Assembly: GCF_965204125.1 (NCBI RefSeq)
Contig: NZ_OZ241968.1
Location: forward strand, 1,922,001-1,986,000
Direction: 5' to 3'
Length of the DNA: 64,000 bases
Origin: Poriferisodalis sp965204125
Lineage (GTDB): Bacteria; Actinomycetota; Acidimicrobiia; Acidimicrobiales; Poriferisodalaceae
Shown here: positions 33,746-42,676 of the stretch, in pieces
Position numbering within the stretch: position 1 is the first letter of the stretch
Layout of the letters: every line of letters starts with the position of its first letter
Translations under genes and position numbers: made by a program
Notes under the pieces: generated by a model
What the model was told of the DNA's origin: nothing
The model's input: only the letters and a program-made list of their open reading frames with translations
The model's database searches: none

Positions 33746-36700
33746 CAGTTGCCTTCGTCCAAAGGGGCCTCGGCCAAACCGACAAAGCGGGCCAACTCGC
33801 TGTCGGCACGCTTGCGTTTCCACTGCCGCGCGATGTCCGCGGTGCCAATCCTGTCGGGATCGCAGTACGGGCAGGGCGTGAAGCCTGCGCGATCGTCGCC
33901 CGCGCGCACATATCCCACGAAGACGCCCGAGTCGATGCCGTCGGTGACGGACTTCACCACTTCGTCGAAGCGTTCGAAGTACTGCTGGTCCATGGGGCGC
34001 GACACCCACGCCCAGCCCGCGCGTGCCGAGACGAACCAGTAGGCCGCTTCGCGTACCGCTTCGGTCACCGCGGTGTCAGGTGCGTAGTGGTGGGCGGCTG
34101 CGAGCGCGTAGACGCCGAGCTGCAGCTTGGTGCCGCGCAGCGTTGGATCGTCTCCGCGGCTGGCGCGTGTCGTCGGGACGCGGATGCCCACGTAGGGCCT
34201 TTCCGAGCCGGACTTGTAATCGATGACCACCAGGCGGCCGCGCTCGCCTTGGGAGCTGTCTGCCGCGCTGTCATCGATGAGCTCGACCCGGTCGATCGCG
34301 CCGCGGAAGTGCAGGACGCGTCCTGGCTCGAGGTCGTAGGGCACGGCGGCGTTCGTTCCGTCGCCAAGGGACGACGGTCCGAGCCCGAAGCGGTGTTCCG
34401 AAGCGACGACCGTGCCGCGTGCTGCGGCGTGAGGCGTGACAGCGCGCTGCTCGTCACGCACCAGCACCTCGACGAGGTCGGCGAGCACGGTTTCGCGGTC
34501 GAAGCTCCACAGCAACGGAAAGCCGGTGGCGCCGGCCGCCTCGAACTCTGCTGCCTTGGCGGCGCCGATCTCGAGGAGGCGATCGCGGTCGGCGCTGCCG
34601 TAGCTGCGTTTCGCGCCGGGCAGATCTTCGGGCGTCGCGGACGCAGCGATCAGCTCGCGCAGCAGTTCGTCGAGTGATTCGTGGATGAGCCGTCCCCGGT
34701 CGATGGGACTGAGACGAACGACGGACTCCGGCTCGACGACTTCGTCGATGCCGAGCAGGTACGAGAACAAGTACTTGCGCGGACATGTGGCCCACGTCTC
34801 CAGGCGGCTGGCTGAGAGGACCTGGGTAAAGCCGTCGCCTGCGATAACGACATCGCCGAGGTTGCCGTCGAAACGGGTGAAGCGGCGGCTTTGGCGCCCG
34901 CGCCACAGCGCAACGCCGCGTGCGAATGCAGGCTCGGCCTCGTCGGCGAACAGCCAATGGCTGCCCCTGTCGCCACCGGCGGCTGCGCTGAGCAGGTCGC
35001 GGCTGTCGAACTCGGCCTCGGTCGCAGGGAATCGCGCATGCAGCAAGCCGCTCAGGAACGAATGGCTGACGGTGAGGCCGCCGATGGACCCCGATGCTGC
35101 CGCCGACGTCAGGTTGTCGGCGTCGAGATAGCCGCCGGAGAAGTCGTCGCTGGGCTGCTCGGCCGCAGCGGCAAGCTGCTGCGCCGTCGGCAGCAGCCAG
35201 CGCGAGGGCACATTCTCGGCCGTCCGGCGCAGATCGCCGCGCGGGATGGTGACGGTGCTGCGCCCGATGCAGCACGCCAGCGCCGCCAGCAGATCGCGGT
35301 GCTGCGCATCGGTGCGCTCCGAACGGGTCCGCAGCGCTCCTCGATGCCGATCGCCATCGCCGATGAGGCTGTCTGGAAGCTGACGGTTGGGATAGATGCC
35401 CTCGGCCAAGCCCAAGATGTACAGCCGTCGTCGGGGAATGGCGGGGTGGCTGCCGATCCTGCCGACGAAGACACCGGCGCCGACCCGGCCGCTCAGCCCA
35501 TGCGGACTGGCCAACTGCGACTGCAGCGTGCGCAGGAGCAGCGATGCATCGGCGGCTGGCTCGACGGTGCCGAGGGTGCTGAGCCCTTCGACGATGTGAT
35601 CGATTCGCTGAGCAGCGGCCCGTTCGACATCCCAGCGCGTTTGGGCGTCGCTGAGTCCGGCGTCCCTGAGCTGGGAGGGGCCTCCATCGCTGATGTCGTC
35701 GGGACGGTGGGCGCCGGTCGTGCCAGCGGGCAGGCCTGGCGCCCAGTCGTCGTCGGTCGTGCGACCAAGGAAGGCGGTCACCTGCCTGCGCAACCACGCG
35801 GAGAGGTCGTTCCAGCTGCGCAGCGATACGGCACGGCTGATGTGCTGGGACAAGTCGGAGATGAACTCGGCTAGGTCGCCGCAGCGCTCCCGGTCTGCCC
35901 GGAGGCGGGAGAGCCGGGCATCGCTGGCTTCGGGGTCGGATTCCTCGGTGGCGATCTGGGAATCGAGCAAGCGCATGTAGCGGCCGAGCCGAGTGGACGG
36001 GTCACCGGATCGAGCGTTCTGGCTCTCGGAGGGGATCCAGTCGGATCCCTCGACGACGTTGGCGGTTCGTGCCAGCCGTTCCCAGGCGGCTGCCGGTACT
36101 GGTGCACGGCTGCGCGTGCCGTCCGCCGTCTGGATGGGCCTCCACACGGGAGCTTCGGCCAGCATCGCCATGACATCGACACGTCGCAGCCGTTGATCGA
36201 CGACCAGCCGCATCAGGCTCAGTACGAAGCGCCCGACGACAGATTCCGAGAGCGACTGGGCAGCGTCGCCGTTCCACGCGATGCCCGCCGCCTCGAGTTG
36301 ATCGGCGAGCGAACGCGCATACGGGTCACGGGCAGGAATGAGGACGGCGATCTCGTTGGCCGGTATGCCGTCGCCCAGATCTTCGAGCACCGACCGCACC
36401 GCGGTACGCACTTCCTCGTCGGGATCGGTGACGCTGATGATGCGGTCGGCGGTGGCCTCGTCGATTCCGGCCTCGTCGACGTGCCGTGAGGCCGCCCAAT
36501 CCGTGCCGGGCATGCTCAAGGCCGTGTGAAGCTCGTGCGCTGGGCGGTCCGCCACTGGATTGCCGGTGACACCGAAGTGCACGACGATGTCGGTGGTGCC
36601 TGCCAGCGCTTGCACCAGTCGAATCTCGTTCGGCGAAAGGTCTCGCGGCAGGTGCAGCAGGAGGCGACCGAGGCGCTGCCGCGCGCGCTCCGCTGCTGTG

Positions 36701-37281
36701 TCGGCGCGACCTCGCAGACGGCCCACGACGTGATCCAGCAAGCCGTTCGGGTCGTAGTAGTTCTGTGCTTCCAATCGCTCCCAGACTCGCTGGACGAAGC
36801 CCGCCACCTCGCGCACGCGTGCGGAGTCGGACGTTTCGAGCCGGTCTCGCTGATCGCGGCGCAGCGAGCGCACCTCGGCGAATGCCCGTGCCAGTGAGAT
36901 CTCGGTGGCTGCATGATCGGCGATGTCGGCGAACATGCCGGCGGCTTCGGCCAGCTCCTGACGAATCGCCGCAGCGATGACGAGGTCGTTGACGGGCTGG
37001 CGCCCCCGCGCGCGCAAGTCGGCGGATCCCAGCTCGTCGGCCACTCGCTGCAAGGTCCAGAATTCGATGGCGACAAGCCCGCAGTGAGCCTGCTCGGGGC
37101 CTGCTGATTCGGCACGCTGTCGCGTGAGCTGCCGGCGAAGTGCAACACCCTCGTAGTTGCTGCGCACCACCACCGTGATCGGCGCGAACGGATCATCGAC
37201 CTTGGCATCGCGCACGAACGCCTCAAGCTCGTCGCAGGCCGGGCGTCCATAGCCGACACGTCGAATCGAGAGCTGCTGCAC
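33745..37281 (-). CDS. addB: AddB-like helicase-related nuclease with Fe-S cysteines
   Basis: A 1178-residue protein. The N-terminus (MQQLSIRRVGYGRPACDEL) is where AddB proteins have a Walker A loop, but no GKT is present, so the helicase-like half is probably inactive for ATP hydrolysis. The UvrD-like C-half has an EEGIYPNR-like segment (LGLAEGIYPNRQLPDS). The RecB-type nuclease domain begins with SASRLETWATCPRKYLFSYLLGI (about residue 830), continues with GRLIHESLDELL and LVVIDYKSGS (about 1020), and ends with CPYCDPDR (about 1135), whose cysteines with the earlier Cys would hold an iron-sulfur cluster. Partner of the AddA-like protein encoded directly downstream. Confidence 0.78.
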   Translation of the reverse strand: MQQLSIRRVGYGRPACDELEAFVRDAKVDDPFAPITVVVRSNYEGVALRRQLTRQRAESAGPEQAHCGLVAIEFWTLQRVADELGSADLRARGRQPVNDLVIAAAIRQELAEAAGMFADIADHAATEISLARAFAEVRSLRRDQRDRLETSDSARVREVAGFVQRVWERLEAQNYYDPNGLLDHVVGRLRGRADTAAERARQRLGRLLLHLPRDLSPNEIRLVQALAGTTDIVVHFGVTGNPVADRPAHELHTALSMPGTDWAASRHVDEAGIDEATADRIISVTDPDEEVRTAVRSVLEDLGDGIPANEIAVLIPARDPYARSLADQLEAAGIAWNGDAAQSLSESVVGRFVLSLMRLVVDQRLRRVDVMAMLAEAPVWRPIQTADGTRSRAPVPAAAWERLARTANVVEGSDWIPSESQNARSGDPSTRLGRYMRLLDSQIATEESDPEASDARLSRLRADRERCGDLAEFISDLSQHISRAVSLRSWNDLSAWLRRQVTAFLGRTTDDDWAPGLPAGTTGAHRPDDISDGGPSQLRDAGLSDAQTRWDVERAAAQRIDHIVEGLSTLGTVEPAADASLLLRTLQSQLASPHGLSGRVGAGVFVGRIGSHPAIPRRRLYILGLAEGIYPNRQLPDSLIGDGDRHRGALRTRSERTDAQHRDLLAALACCIGRSTVTIPRGDLRRTAENVPSRWLLPTAQQLAAAAEQPSDDFSGGYLDADNLTSAAASGSIGGLTVSHSFLSGLLHARFPATEAEFDSRDLLSAAAGGDRGSHWLFADEAEPAFARGVALWRGRQSRRFTRFDGNLGDVVIAGDGFTQVLSASRLETWATCPRKYLFSYLLGIDEVVEPESVVRLSPIDRGRLIHESLDELLRELIAASATPEDLPGAKRSYGSADRDRLLEIGAAKAAEFEAAGATGFPLLWSFDRETVLADLVEVLVRDEQRAVTPHAAARGTVVASEHRFGLGPSSLGDGTNAAVPYDLEPGRVLHFRGAIDRVELIDDSAADSSQGERGRLVVIDYKSGSERPYVGIRVPTTRASRGDDPTLRGTKLQLGVYALAAAHHYAPDTAVTEAVREAAYWFVSARAGWAWVSRPMDQQYFERFDEVVKSVTDGIDSGVFVGYVRAGDDRAGFTPCPYCDPDRIGTADIARQWKRKRADSELARFVGLAEAPLDEGN

Positions 37282-37325
37282 CCCGGCGAACCTACGTCAG
37301 CGGTGTGACAGCCATGTTGTTGGGG

Positions 37326-37703
37326 TCAGTGAGCAGCGAGCGCCTTGAGTCGTACGGCAGACAGGCGCTTGAGCTGCTGGTTGCGCGGGTCGACCTCGAT
37401 GCCGGCTGACTCCAGCGCGGTGAGGCCGAGCAACGGCTCGACGTCGTCGTCGACGAACACCACGGTGCCCATGACCATCTCGTCCATGAACTCGAGCTCG
37501 GCACCTCCGATGTCGAATTGCAGCCGACGGCCGTCGGCCATCTCGTATGTGCGAGATCCGAACGGCTCGATGCCGATGGCTTCGAGGTGCTGGCGCGGCA
37601 CCAGCGACTCGATGGCGCCGGTGTCCACCAGGAACTCGCCTTGCCAGGCGCGATCGCGTGCTGCTGGGTTCTTGACGGTGACGGTGACGTGCGTGGTGCC
37701 CAC
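37326..37703 (-). CDS. Small retropepsin-like (clan AA) aspartic protease domain protein
   Basis: A 125-residue protein with the motif GEFLVDTGAIESLVP (Asp-Thr-Gly), then LGLTALESAGIEVDPRNQQL, the two ends of a retropepsin monomer; a homodimer would be needed for activity. I choose GTG 37703 because a strong GAGGAGG site sits 6 bases upstream and the resulting length is normal for this family. The frame is open further to ATG 37829 or 37859, which would add a basic, low-complexity N-terminus. The 12-bp palindrome AGGAGGCCTCCT (37704-37715) covers the ribosome site and could pair with itself in the mRNA. Substrate unknown. Confidence 0.65.
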   Translation of the reverse strand: MGTTHVTVTVKNPAARDRAWQGEFLVDTGAIESLVPRQHLEAIGIEPFGSRTYEMADGRRLQFDIGGAELEFMDEMVMGTVVFVDDDVEPLLGLTALESAGIEVDPRNQQLKRLSAVRLKALAAH

Positions 37704-37883
37704 AGGAGGCCTCCTCTGTCGAACAGGGCGGAGAGACGGCAGCCGACGGCTGCGTCGCTGAGCCTCGCGCGCGCCGTGAGACGCGTCACCATCATTTTCG
37801 GGCGTTGAGTCTTCCTGCGTTGATGTCATGGATTCATTGTCGCAGTGCAATCGCGTCATTCGCGACACGGCGGGCGACAGGGC

Positions 37884-38813
37884 TCAGGTGCCGGCGAGCC
37901 GGGCCACCACTGGGGCCATCGCGTCGACCTCGGGGTCGTGAATGATGATGTAGCTGGCGCCGTAGGTCTCGCGATGGTGATGCAGCTGCCCGCAGATGTC
38001 GTCGACCGTGCCGGCCAGCACCAAGGGAACTTCGCGCGCCTCTTCCAGTGTCAGCCCGAAGCCAGGCGCGAACTGCTCGAGAATGCTGTCGGCGTCGTCG
38101 GACACCAACGCCATGAACGTGTTGAGCTGGATCTCGATGTCGGCGAATCGGTCGCCGGCGGCATCGGCAATCCACTGGCGGCGCTCGACGAACTTGTCCG
38201 CTACCGAGGTGCGGGCAGCATCGGGGCCCACGGTGCCAGACCGCAGATTGGGATTCAGGCTGATGATGTCGGCAAGGCGGGCCGCCTCGCTCAGCACCCG
38301 CTTGCCGCCGCCGCCGATGATGACGGGCGGCCCGCCCGGCGTGTGGGGCAGCGGGCGGCCCACCATGCCGGAGATCTGGTAGTGCTCGCCGTCGTAGTCG
38401 AAGGGCTCGCCGGTCCACAGCCCCTTGATGACCTCCAACGCCTCGATCATGCGGTCGATGCGCACTCCGGGCCGGTCGAGCGCAATGCCCGACTGCTCAT
38501 AGTCCTCGGTCAGCCAGCCGGCGCCGATGCCGAACTCGGTGCGGCCTTCTGCCAGCAGGTCGAGCGTGGCGAAGTCCTTCGCCAGCACCGCGGGGTGCCG
38601 GTAATCGGCTGCGAAGACCAGCGTCCCCACCCGCAACGTCGTGGTGATCTCCGCCGCAACAGCGGGATGCACGATGGGCGACCAGCTGTCCCAGAAATGG
38701 TCGTGGCAGAACAGGGACGAGTAGCCCAAGCCCTCGACCTTGCGCGCCGTCTCCCGGAACGCTGCGGGGCTCTCCGGCTTGCCGTACTGGACGCCGAATC
38801 TGAACGGATGCAC
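37884..38813 (-). CDS. LLM-class F420-dependent oxidoreductase, MSMEG_2516-like
   Basis: A 309-residue luciferase-like protein: MHPFRFGVQYGKPESPAAFRETARKVEGLGYSSLFCHDHF at the start, then LLAEGRTEFGIGAGWLTEDYEQSGI, PPVIIGGGGKRVLSEAARLADIISLN, and a C-terminal IIIHDPEVDAMAPVVARLAG. The pattern matches actinobacterial F420-dependent enzymes of unknown substrate. It follows the TRAP binding-protein gene on the same strand (60 bases apart), so it may act on the imported acid. Confidence 0.8.
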   Translation of the reverse strand: MHPFRFGVQYGKPESPAAFRETARKVEGLGYSSLFCHDHFWDSWSPIVHPAVAAEITTTLRVGTLVFAADYRHPAVLAKDFATLDLLAEGRTEFGIGAGWLTEDYEQSGIALDRPGVRIDRMIEALEVIKGLWTGEPFDYDGEHYQISGMVGRPLPHTPGGPPVIIGGGGKRVLSEAARLADIISLNPNLRSGTVGPDAARTSVADKFVERRQWIADAAGDRFADIEIQLNTFMALVSDDADSILEQFAPGFGLTLEEAREVPLVLAGTVDDICGQLHHHRETYGASYIIIHDPEVDAMAPVVARLAGT

Positions 38814-38857
38814 AGCGGCAGGCTAGGTGGAGCCGATGCGCCGCCGATGTCGGCCGC

Positions 38858-38875
38858 AGCGCCAGTCTGGGCGCT
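38858..38875 (-). terminator. Hairpin at the end of the TRAP dctP gene
   Basis: AGCGCC at 38858-38863 and GGCGCT at 38870-38875 form a 6-bp GC-rich stem with a 6-base loop, overlapping the dctP stop codon. There is no U-tract after it on the minus strand, so termination or 3' mRNA protection is only a possibility. Confidence 0.3.
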
Positions 38876-40103
38876 AGATCTGCGTCTGCTGGTCCAGGAA
38901 GGAACGCTCCGCCAGACCGTGCCACTCGGCGATGCCGTCACGGAACTCCCGCCACGGCGCCAAGATGGCGGCGAAGCGTGCATCGTCCGCCGCCACCGCG
39001 TCCAGCACGTTCTCGGTCTCTTCCTTGAAAGCTGCCATCAGCTCGTCGGGGAACTGGCGGATGCTGGCGAACTCCTTGACCCGCTGGAGGTCGGCCTGGT
39101 TGCGCACGTCGTAGTCGGCAATCGTGTTGATGTTTGCCGATGCCGCCGCAATCTCGATGGCCGCCTGGTATTCCGCCGGCAGGTCGTTCCACAGCGACAG
39201 CGGGAACTGCACCTCCACCGCCGTGCCGGGCTCCCACCAGCCGGGGTGGTAGTAGAACAGATCGCCGGTGAACTGGTCCAGGCCCAGGATCAAGTCGTCG
39301 GTGGGCCCCACGAACTCGGCGCCGTCGATCGCACCCTGCTGGATCGCAGGCAGGATCTCGCCGCCCGCCAGGGTGACCTGCTCGCCGCCGAGGCTCTCGA
39401 GCACACGCCCCGCAAGGCCGGGGATGCGCATCTTCAGGCCCTGCAGGTCGCTCACCGAATTGAGCTCCTTGGTGAACCAGCCACCCATCTGGCAGCCCGT
39501 GCCGCCGGCCGGGAAGGCGATGACGCCATGCTCTTCGGCGTAGAACTCGTTGAGCATGTCGAGGCCGCCGCCCTTGTACAGCCAGGCGTTCTGCTGGCGC
39601 TGCGTCAGCCCGAACGGCACAGCGGTGCCGAACTGCTGCACCGGGCTGAGGCCCACGTAGTAGTACGAGGCTGTGTGACCGGCCTGCACGCCGACGTCAC
39701 GCACGGTGGGCAGCACCTCGAGGCCGCCCACGATCTCACCGGCCGGTCGGGGATTGATCTTGAACCGGCCGCCGGTGAGCCGGCTCACCTGCTCTGCGAA
39801 GAAGTTCGCCGAGCCGAACAGGGTCACCAGCGCCGCCGGCCAGCTCGTCGCCATCTCCCACTCGATCTCGGGGCCGTCCTGGGTGAGCGCCACCGATGTG
39901 GCCGGCGCGTCGGTGGCGGCGGGACCTTCGGTGGTCGCTGCGGTGTCTCCGTCGTCGGAGGTGCAGGCGTTGAGCACCGTTGCGGCCGCTGCGAATCCGG
40001 CTACGCCGAGACCGGCCTTGAGGAACGATCGCCGGTCGAAGCCGGCATCTTCGATGCCTTCATCGAGGGCAGTCTCCGGACTGGCCTCGTCGTGCATAGT
40101 CAT
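38874..40103 (-). CDS. dctP: TRAP transporter substrate-binding protein (DctP family), Tat lipoprotein
   Basis: A 409-residue binding protein. Start ATG 40103 follows a GGGAGG site. The leader has a twin-arginine motif and a lipobox (DRRSFLKAGLGVAGFAAAATVLNAC), so it is probably exported folded by Tat and lipid-anchored. A Thr/Ala/Asp-rich linker precedes the mature domain, which begins EWEMATSWPAALVTLFGSANFF. It contains the conserved selectivity region LQGLKMRIPGLAGRVLESLGG, typical of the mannitol/chloroaromatic TRAP subgroup. It works with DctM and DctQ encoded upstream to import a carboxylate-type solute driven by an ion gradient. Ligand unknown. Confidence 0.87.
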   Translation of the reverse strand: MTMHDEASPETALDEGIEDAGFDRRSFLKAGLGVAGFAAAATVLNACTSDDGDTAATTEGPAATDAPATSVALTQDGPEIEWEMATSWPAALVTLFGSANFFAEQVSRLTGGRFKINPRPAGEIVGGLEVLPTVRDVGVQAGHTASYYYVGLSPVQQFGTAVPFGLTQRQQNAWLYKGGGLDMLNEFYAEEHGVIAFPAGGTGCQMGGWFTKELNSVSDLQGLKMRIPGLAGRVLESLGGEQVTLAGGEILPAIQQGAIDGAEFVGPTDDLILGLDQFTGDLFYYHPGWWEPGTAVEVQFPLSLWNDLPAEYQAAIEIAAASANINTIADYDVRNQADLQRVKEFASIRQFPDELMAAFKEETENVLDAVAADDARFAAILAPWREFRDGIAEWHGLAERSFLDQQTQI

Positions 40104-40193
40104 AGGTAGTGCCTCCCCGCAGGCGCGCAAGTCGCGCCAACTACGTCGCGCGAAATTAGCACGCGCCGAAATCGGGCCGGACAGGCTGCGCAG

Positions 40194-41762
40194 CTAACTG
40201 AACAGCTCGAGCGACGTGTACACGATGCCAGGGAATACGCCGAGGATGACCAGCGCGATGGATTGGAGCCCCATGAACGGGATGGCGCCCTTGTGGATGT
40301 CGGCGGTGCGCACTTCGGGCGGGGCCACGCTCTGCAGGTAGAACAGCGAGAAGCCCACCGGCGGCGAGATGAACGCCATGTTCAGGTTCACCGCCATCAT
40401 CACGGCGAACCAGATCTTCTCGTCCTGGGTGAAACCCAGAATTTCCATGGCCGGAACGAAGATGGGCACCACGATGAAGGTGATCTCGAGGAACTCCAGA
40501 TTGATGCCCAGCAGGAACACAGCGACCATCGCGACGATGACGAAGCCCAGCTTGCCGCCGCCGATCGAAGTGAGCCATGCCGACGTCTGATCGGAGCCGC
40601 CGAGCTGGAAGAACATGGCGCTGAAGAAGGTGGAGCTGAACAGCAGCGTCATCACCAGCACCACCACGCTGGCAGTCGACTTGCCCGCTTGCACCGCCGC
40701 AGCGCGGCTGAGCCGCCACTGGGGCCTGATGTGAGTGGCGCCCTCGCGCATGAGCAGGCGGTCGAACAGCCAGTTCAAGCCCGTGAGCGCCAGCGCTCCG
40801 AACACGCCGACTGCGCCCGATTCGGAAGGCGTGGCGATCCCCTGGAAGATCGACACCAGCACGCCGAGGATGAGCACCACGATCGGCACGATGGCGATGA
40901 GCACCTCGCACGCCAGCATCCGGGTGAACGCCATGATCGCGAAGCTCACGATGAGTACCAGCACCGCCGCCACGGCTGCTACCCGCAGGTTCGCGAGCAG
41001 CATCACGCACCCGACCATGAAGCCCAGCAGGCCTGCGATCAGGAGTTTGGTCTGGATCGACGGGTTGCCTTCCAGCTTGCGCTCTTCGAGCGGCATGGCC
41101 GGGCCCATGTCGGGCTTCCACCACGACACGATCAGCACGTAGGCCACGTAGAGGCCGCTGAGCATCAGGCCGGGCAGCAGTGCACCGGCGAACAGGCCCA
41201 GGATGCCCACACCCATCTGCTGGGCCAGCAGGATCAGCACGATGCTGGGCGGCAGCAGCTGCGCGAGCGTGCCCGAAGCTGTGATGGCGCCTGTCGAGAG
41301 CTTGTTGTCGTAGCCGAGCCGCACCATCGCCGGCAACGACAGCAGGCCCATCACGATGACAGTCGCCGCCACCACGCCGGTGGCAGCGGCCAGCAGCGTG
41401 CCCACCAGCACCACTGCAGCGGCCACGCCGCCGCGCAGCGCGCCCATCAGCATGCCGACGGCGTTCAGCAGCCGCTCGGCCATGCCGGATCGTTCCAGGA
41501 TCGCGCCCATCAGCACGAACAGCGGCACGGCGAGCAGCACCGGGTCGCTGATGGCCACGAACCAGCGCGCCGGCAGCGTATTCAGCGTGGCGGTGTTGAA
41601 CGCCCCTGTGAGATCGCCGATGAACGCGAACGCCAAGGCCGTCGCGGCGAACGAGAACGCGACGTTGTAGCCGGTGAGGATCATCGCCATGAACACGATG
41701 AACATCGTCAGGGCCAGGAAGACGCCCGTATCCATGCCGAAGATGGCCAAGAGGTCGCTCAT
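40194..41762 (-). CDS. dctM: TRAP transporter large permease (DctM)
   Basis: A 522-residue membrane protein with more than 12 hydrophobic segments. Start ATG 41762 (MSDLLAIFGMDTGVFLALTMFIVFMAMILTG) lies 7 bases after the dctQ stop. Family landmarks are AVPLFVLMGAILERSGMAERLLNAVG, the SGTLAQLLPPSIVLILLAQQMGVGILGLFAGALLPGLM region, and NLNMAFISPPVGFSLFYLQSVAP near the end. It forms the ion-coupled channel of the TRAP system together with DctQ. Confidence 0.9.
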   Translation of the reverse strand: MSDLLAIFGMDTGVFLALTMFIVFMAMILTGYNVAFSFAATALAFAFIGDLTGAFNTATLNTLPARWFVAISDPVLLAVPLFVLMGAILERSGMAERLLNAVGMLMGALRGGVAAAVVLVGTLLAAATGVVAATVIVMGLLSLPAMVRLGYDNKLSTGAITASGTLAQLLPPSIVLILLAQQMGVGILGLFAGALLPGLMLSGLYVAYVLIVSWWKPDMGPAMPLEERKLEGNPSIQTKLLIAGLLGFMVGCVMLLANLRVAAVAAVLVLIVSFAIMAFTRMLACEVLIAIVPIVVLILGVLVSIFQGIATPSESGAVGVFGALALTGLNWLFDRLLMREGATHIRPQWRLSRAAAVQAGKSTASVVVLVMTLLFSSTFFSAMFFQLGGSDQTSAWLTSIGGGKLGFVIVAMVAVFLLGINLEFLEITFIVVPIFVPAMEILGFTQDEKIWFAVMMAVNLNMAFISPPVGFSLFYLQSVAPPEVRTADIHKGAIPFMGLQSIALVILGVFPGIVYTSLELFS

Positions 41763-41769
41763 GAGGGGG

Positions 41770-42594
41770 CTACTCGACGCGCAGCGGCGACTCGTGCTCG
41801 ACGAGGTCACCCTTCTCGTCGTCGCCGATCATCACGAAGCCGGTCTTGATCATCTCCGCAAGGATCTGCAGGCCGAACAGAATGAACGCAACGAGGATCA
41901 TCACCTTGATCGGCCCGACGGGCAGACCGCCGGCGTCGACCGCCTCCTCCCAGGTTTCCCATACCCGCCAGCCGCTCGGCCACTCGCCGTTGTGCCGGCG
42001 GCCCAGCGAGGTGGCCGCGTAGCCCTTGAGGATCCGGATGGCCATGATGATGAACGGCAGCAGCAGGGCCGAGTGAACGACGAAGTCGAGCCATGCCTTG
42101 CGCTTGGCGCTGAAGTTGGCCCACCAGAAGTCGATACGCGGGTTCACGCCTTCGCGCACGCCGAAGTTGATGGCGATGAGAAACATGAGTCCGAACGACT
42201 GCCACGCCAGGCTGGTGGTCTCGCCGAAGAGGATGTCGGTCTCGACGAGGTCATTGCCGTAGCGGGTGATGACATTGAACAGCTGCAGCAGGAAGACCAC
42301 CCACGCCAGGATCCACGCCACGGTCAAGCTGAATGTGGCGATCGACTCCACGCCCCGCCGGAGCCGGTCCAGCCCGTCGTGCCACGCGCCCATCGCCACT
42401 GCGCCCGCCAGCACCAGCCAGTTCCACCACGCCAGGTTGCCGATCCAGTATTCGGTGTCCCAGAACAGCCGGGCCCCGAACGCGAGAACAATGGTGGACC
42501 CCGCCAGCCAGCCGATCGGATGCAGGCGCGCCCACCATGGCTTCGCCGTGGCCAGTGGCGGTGCATGGGGAGCGGGGGTGGCAGTGTCGGTCAC
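41770..42594 (-). CDS. dctQ: TRAP transporter small permease (DctQ), long form
   Basis: A 274-residue membrane protein, longer than the usual 150-200 residues of DctQ. GTG 42594 is chosen for a GGGGACGGGG ribosome site; a longer start at 42663 is possible. It has about six hydrophobic stretches, with the DctQ core in VVFLLQLFNVITRYGNDL, FGLMFLIAINFGVREGVNPRIDFWW and AWLDFVVHSALLLPFIIMAIR. The extra N-terminal helices match the long DctQ of the chloroaromatic/mannitol-type TRAP systems. It lies first in the operon dctQ-dctM-dctP-LLM. Confidence 0.82.
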   Translation of the reverse strand: MTDTATPAPHAPPLATAKPWWARLHPIGWLAGSTIVLAFGARLFWDTEYWIGNLAWWNWLVLAGAVAMGAWHDGLDRLRRGVESIATFSLTVAWILAWVVFLLQLFNVITRYGNDLVETDILFGETTSLAWQSFGLMFLIAINFGVREGVNPRIDFWWANFSAKRKAWLDFVVHSALLLPFIIMAIRILKGYAATSLGRRHNGEWPSGWRVWETWEEAVDAGGLPVGPIKVMILVAFILFGLQILAEMIKTGFVMIGDDEKGDLVEHESPLRVE

Positions 42595-42676
42595 GTCGCC
42601 CCGTCCCCTCCGGCTCGCCGGCGCCGCTCCAACGCGATAACAGGCGATCCAACATCCTGCCACCTAGCTTGTCGCC

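Noticed and set aside
33746..34009. N-terminal extension of AddA to 34009
   Set aside because: It lies inside the addB-like gene and translates to Arg-rich non-conserved residues; ATG 33745 with the TGATG overlap gives the normal AddA N-terminus.
37845..40109. A 754-codon plus-strand open frame opposite the LLM enzyme and TRAP binding protein
   Set aside because: It runs across two well-supported minus-strand genes and their gap, with composition typical of antisense frames in GC-rich DNA.
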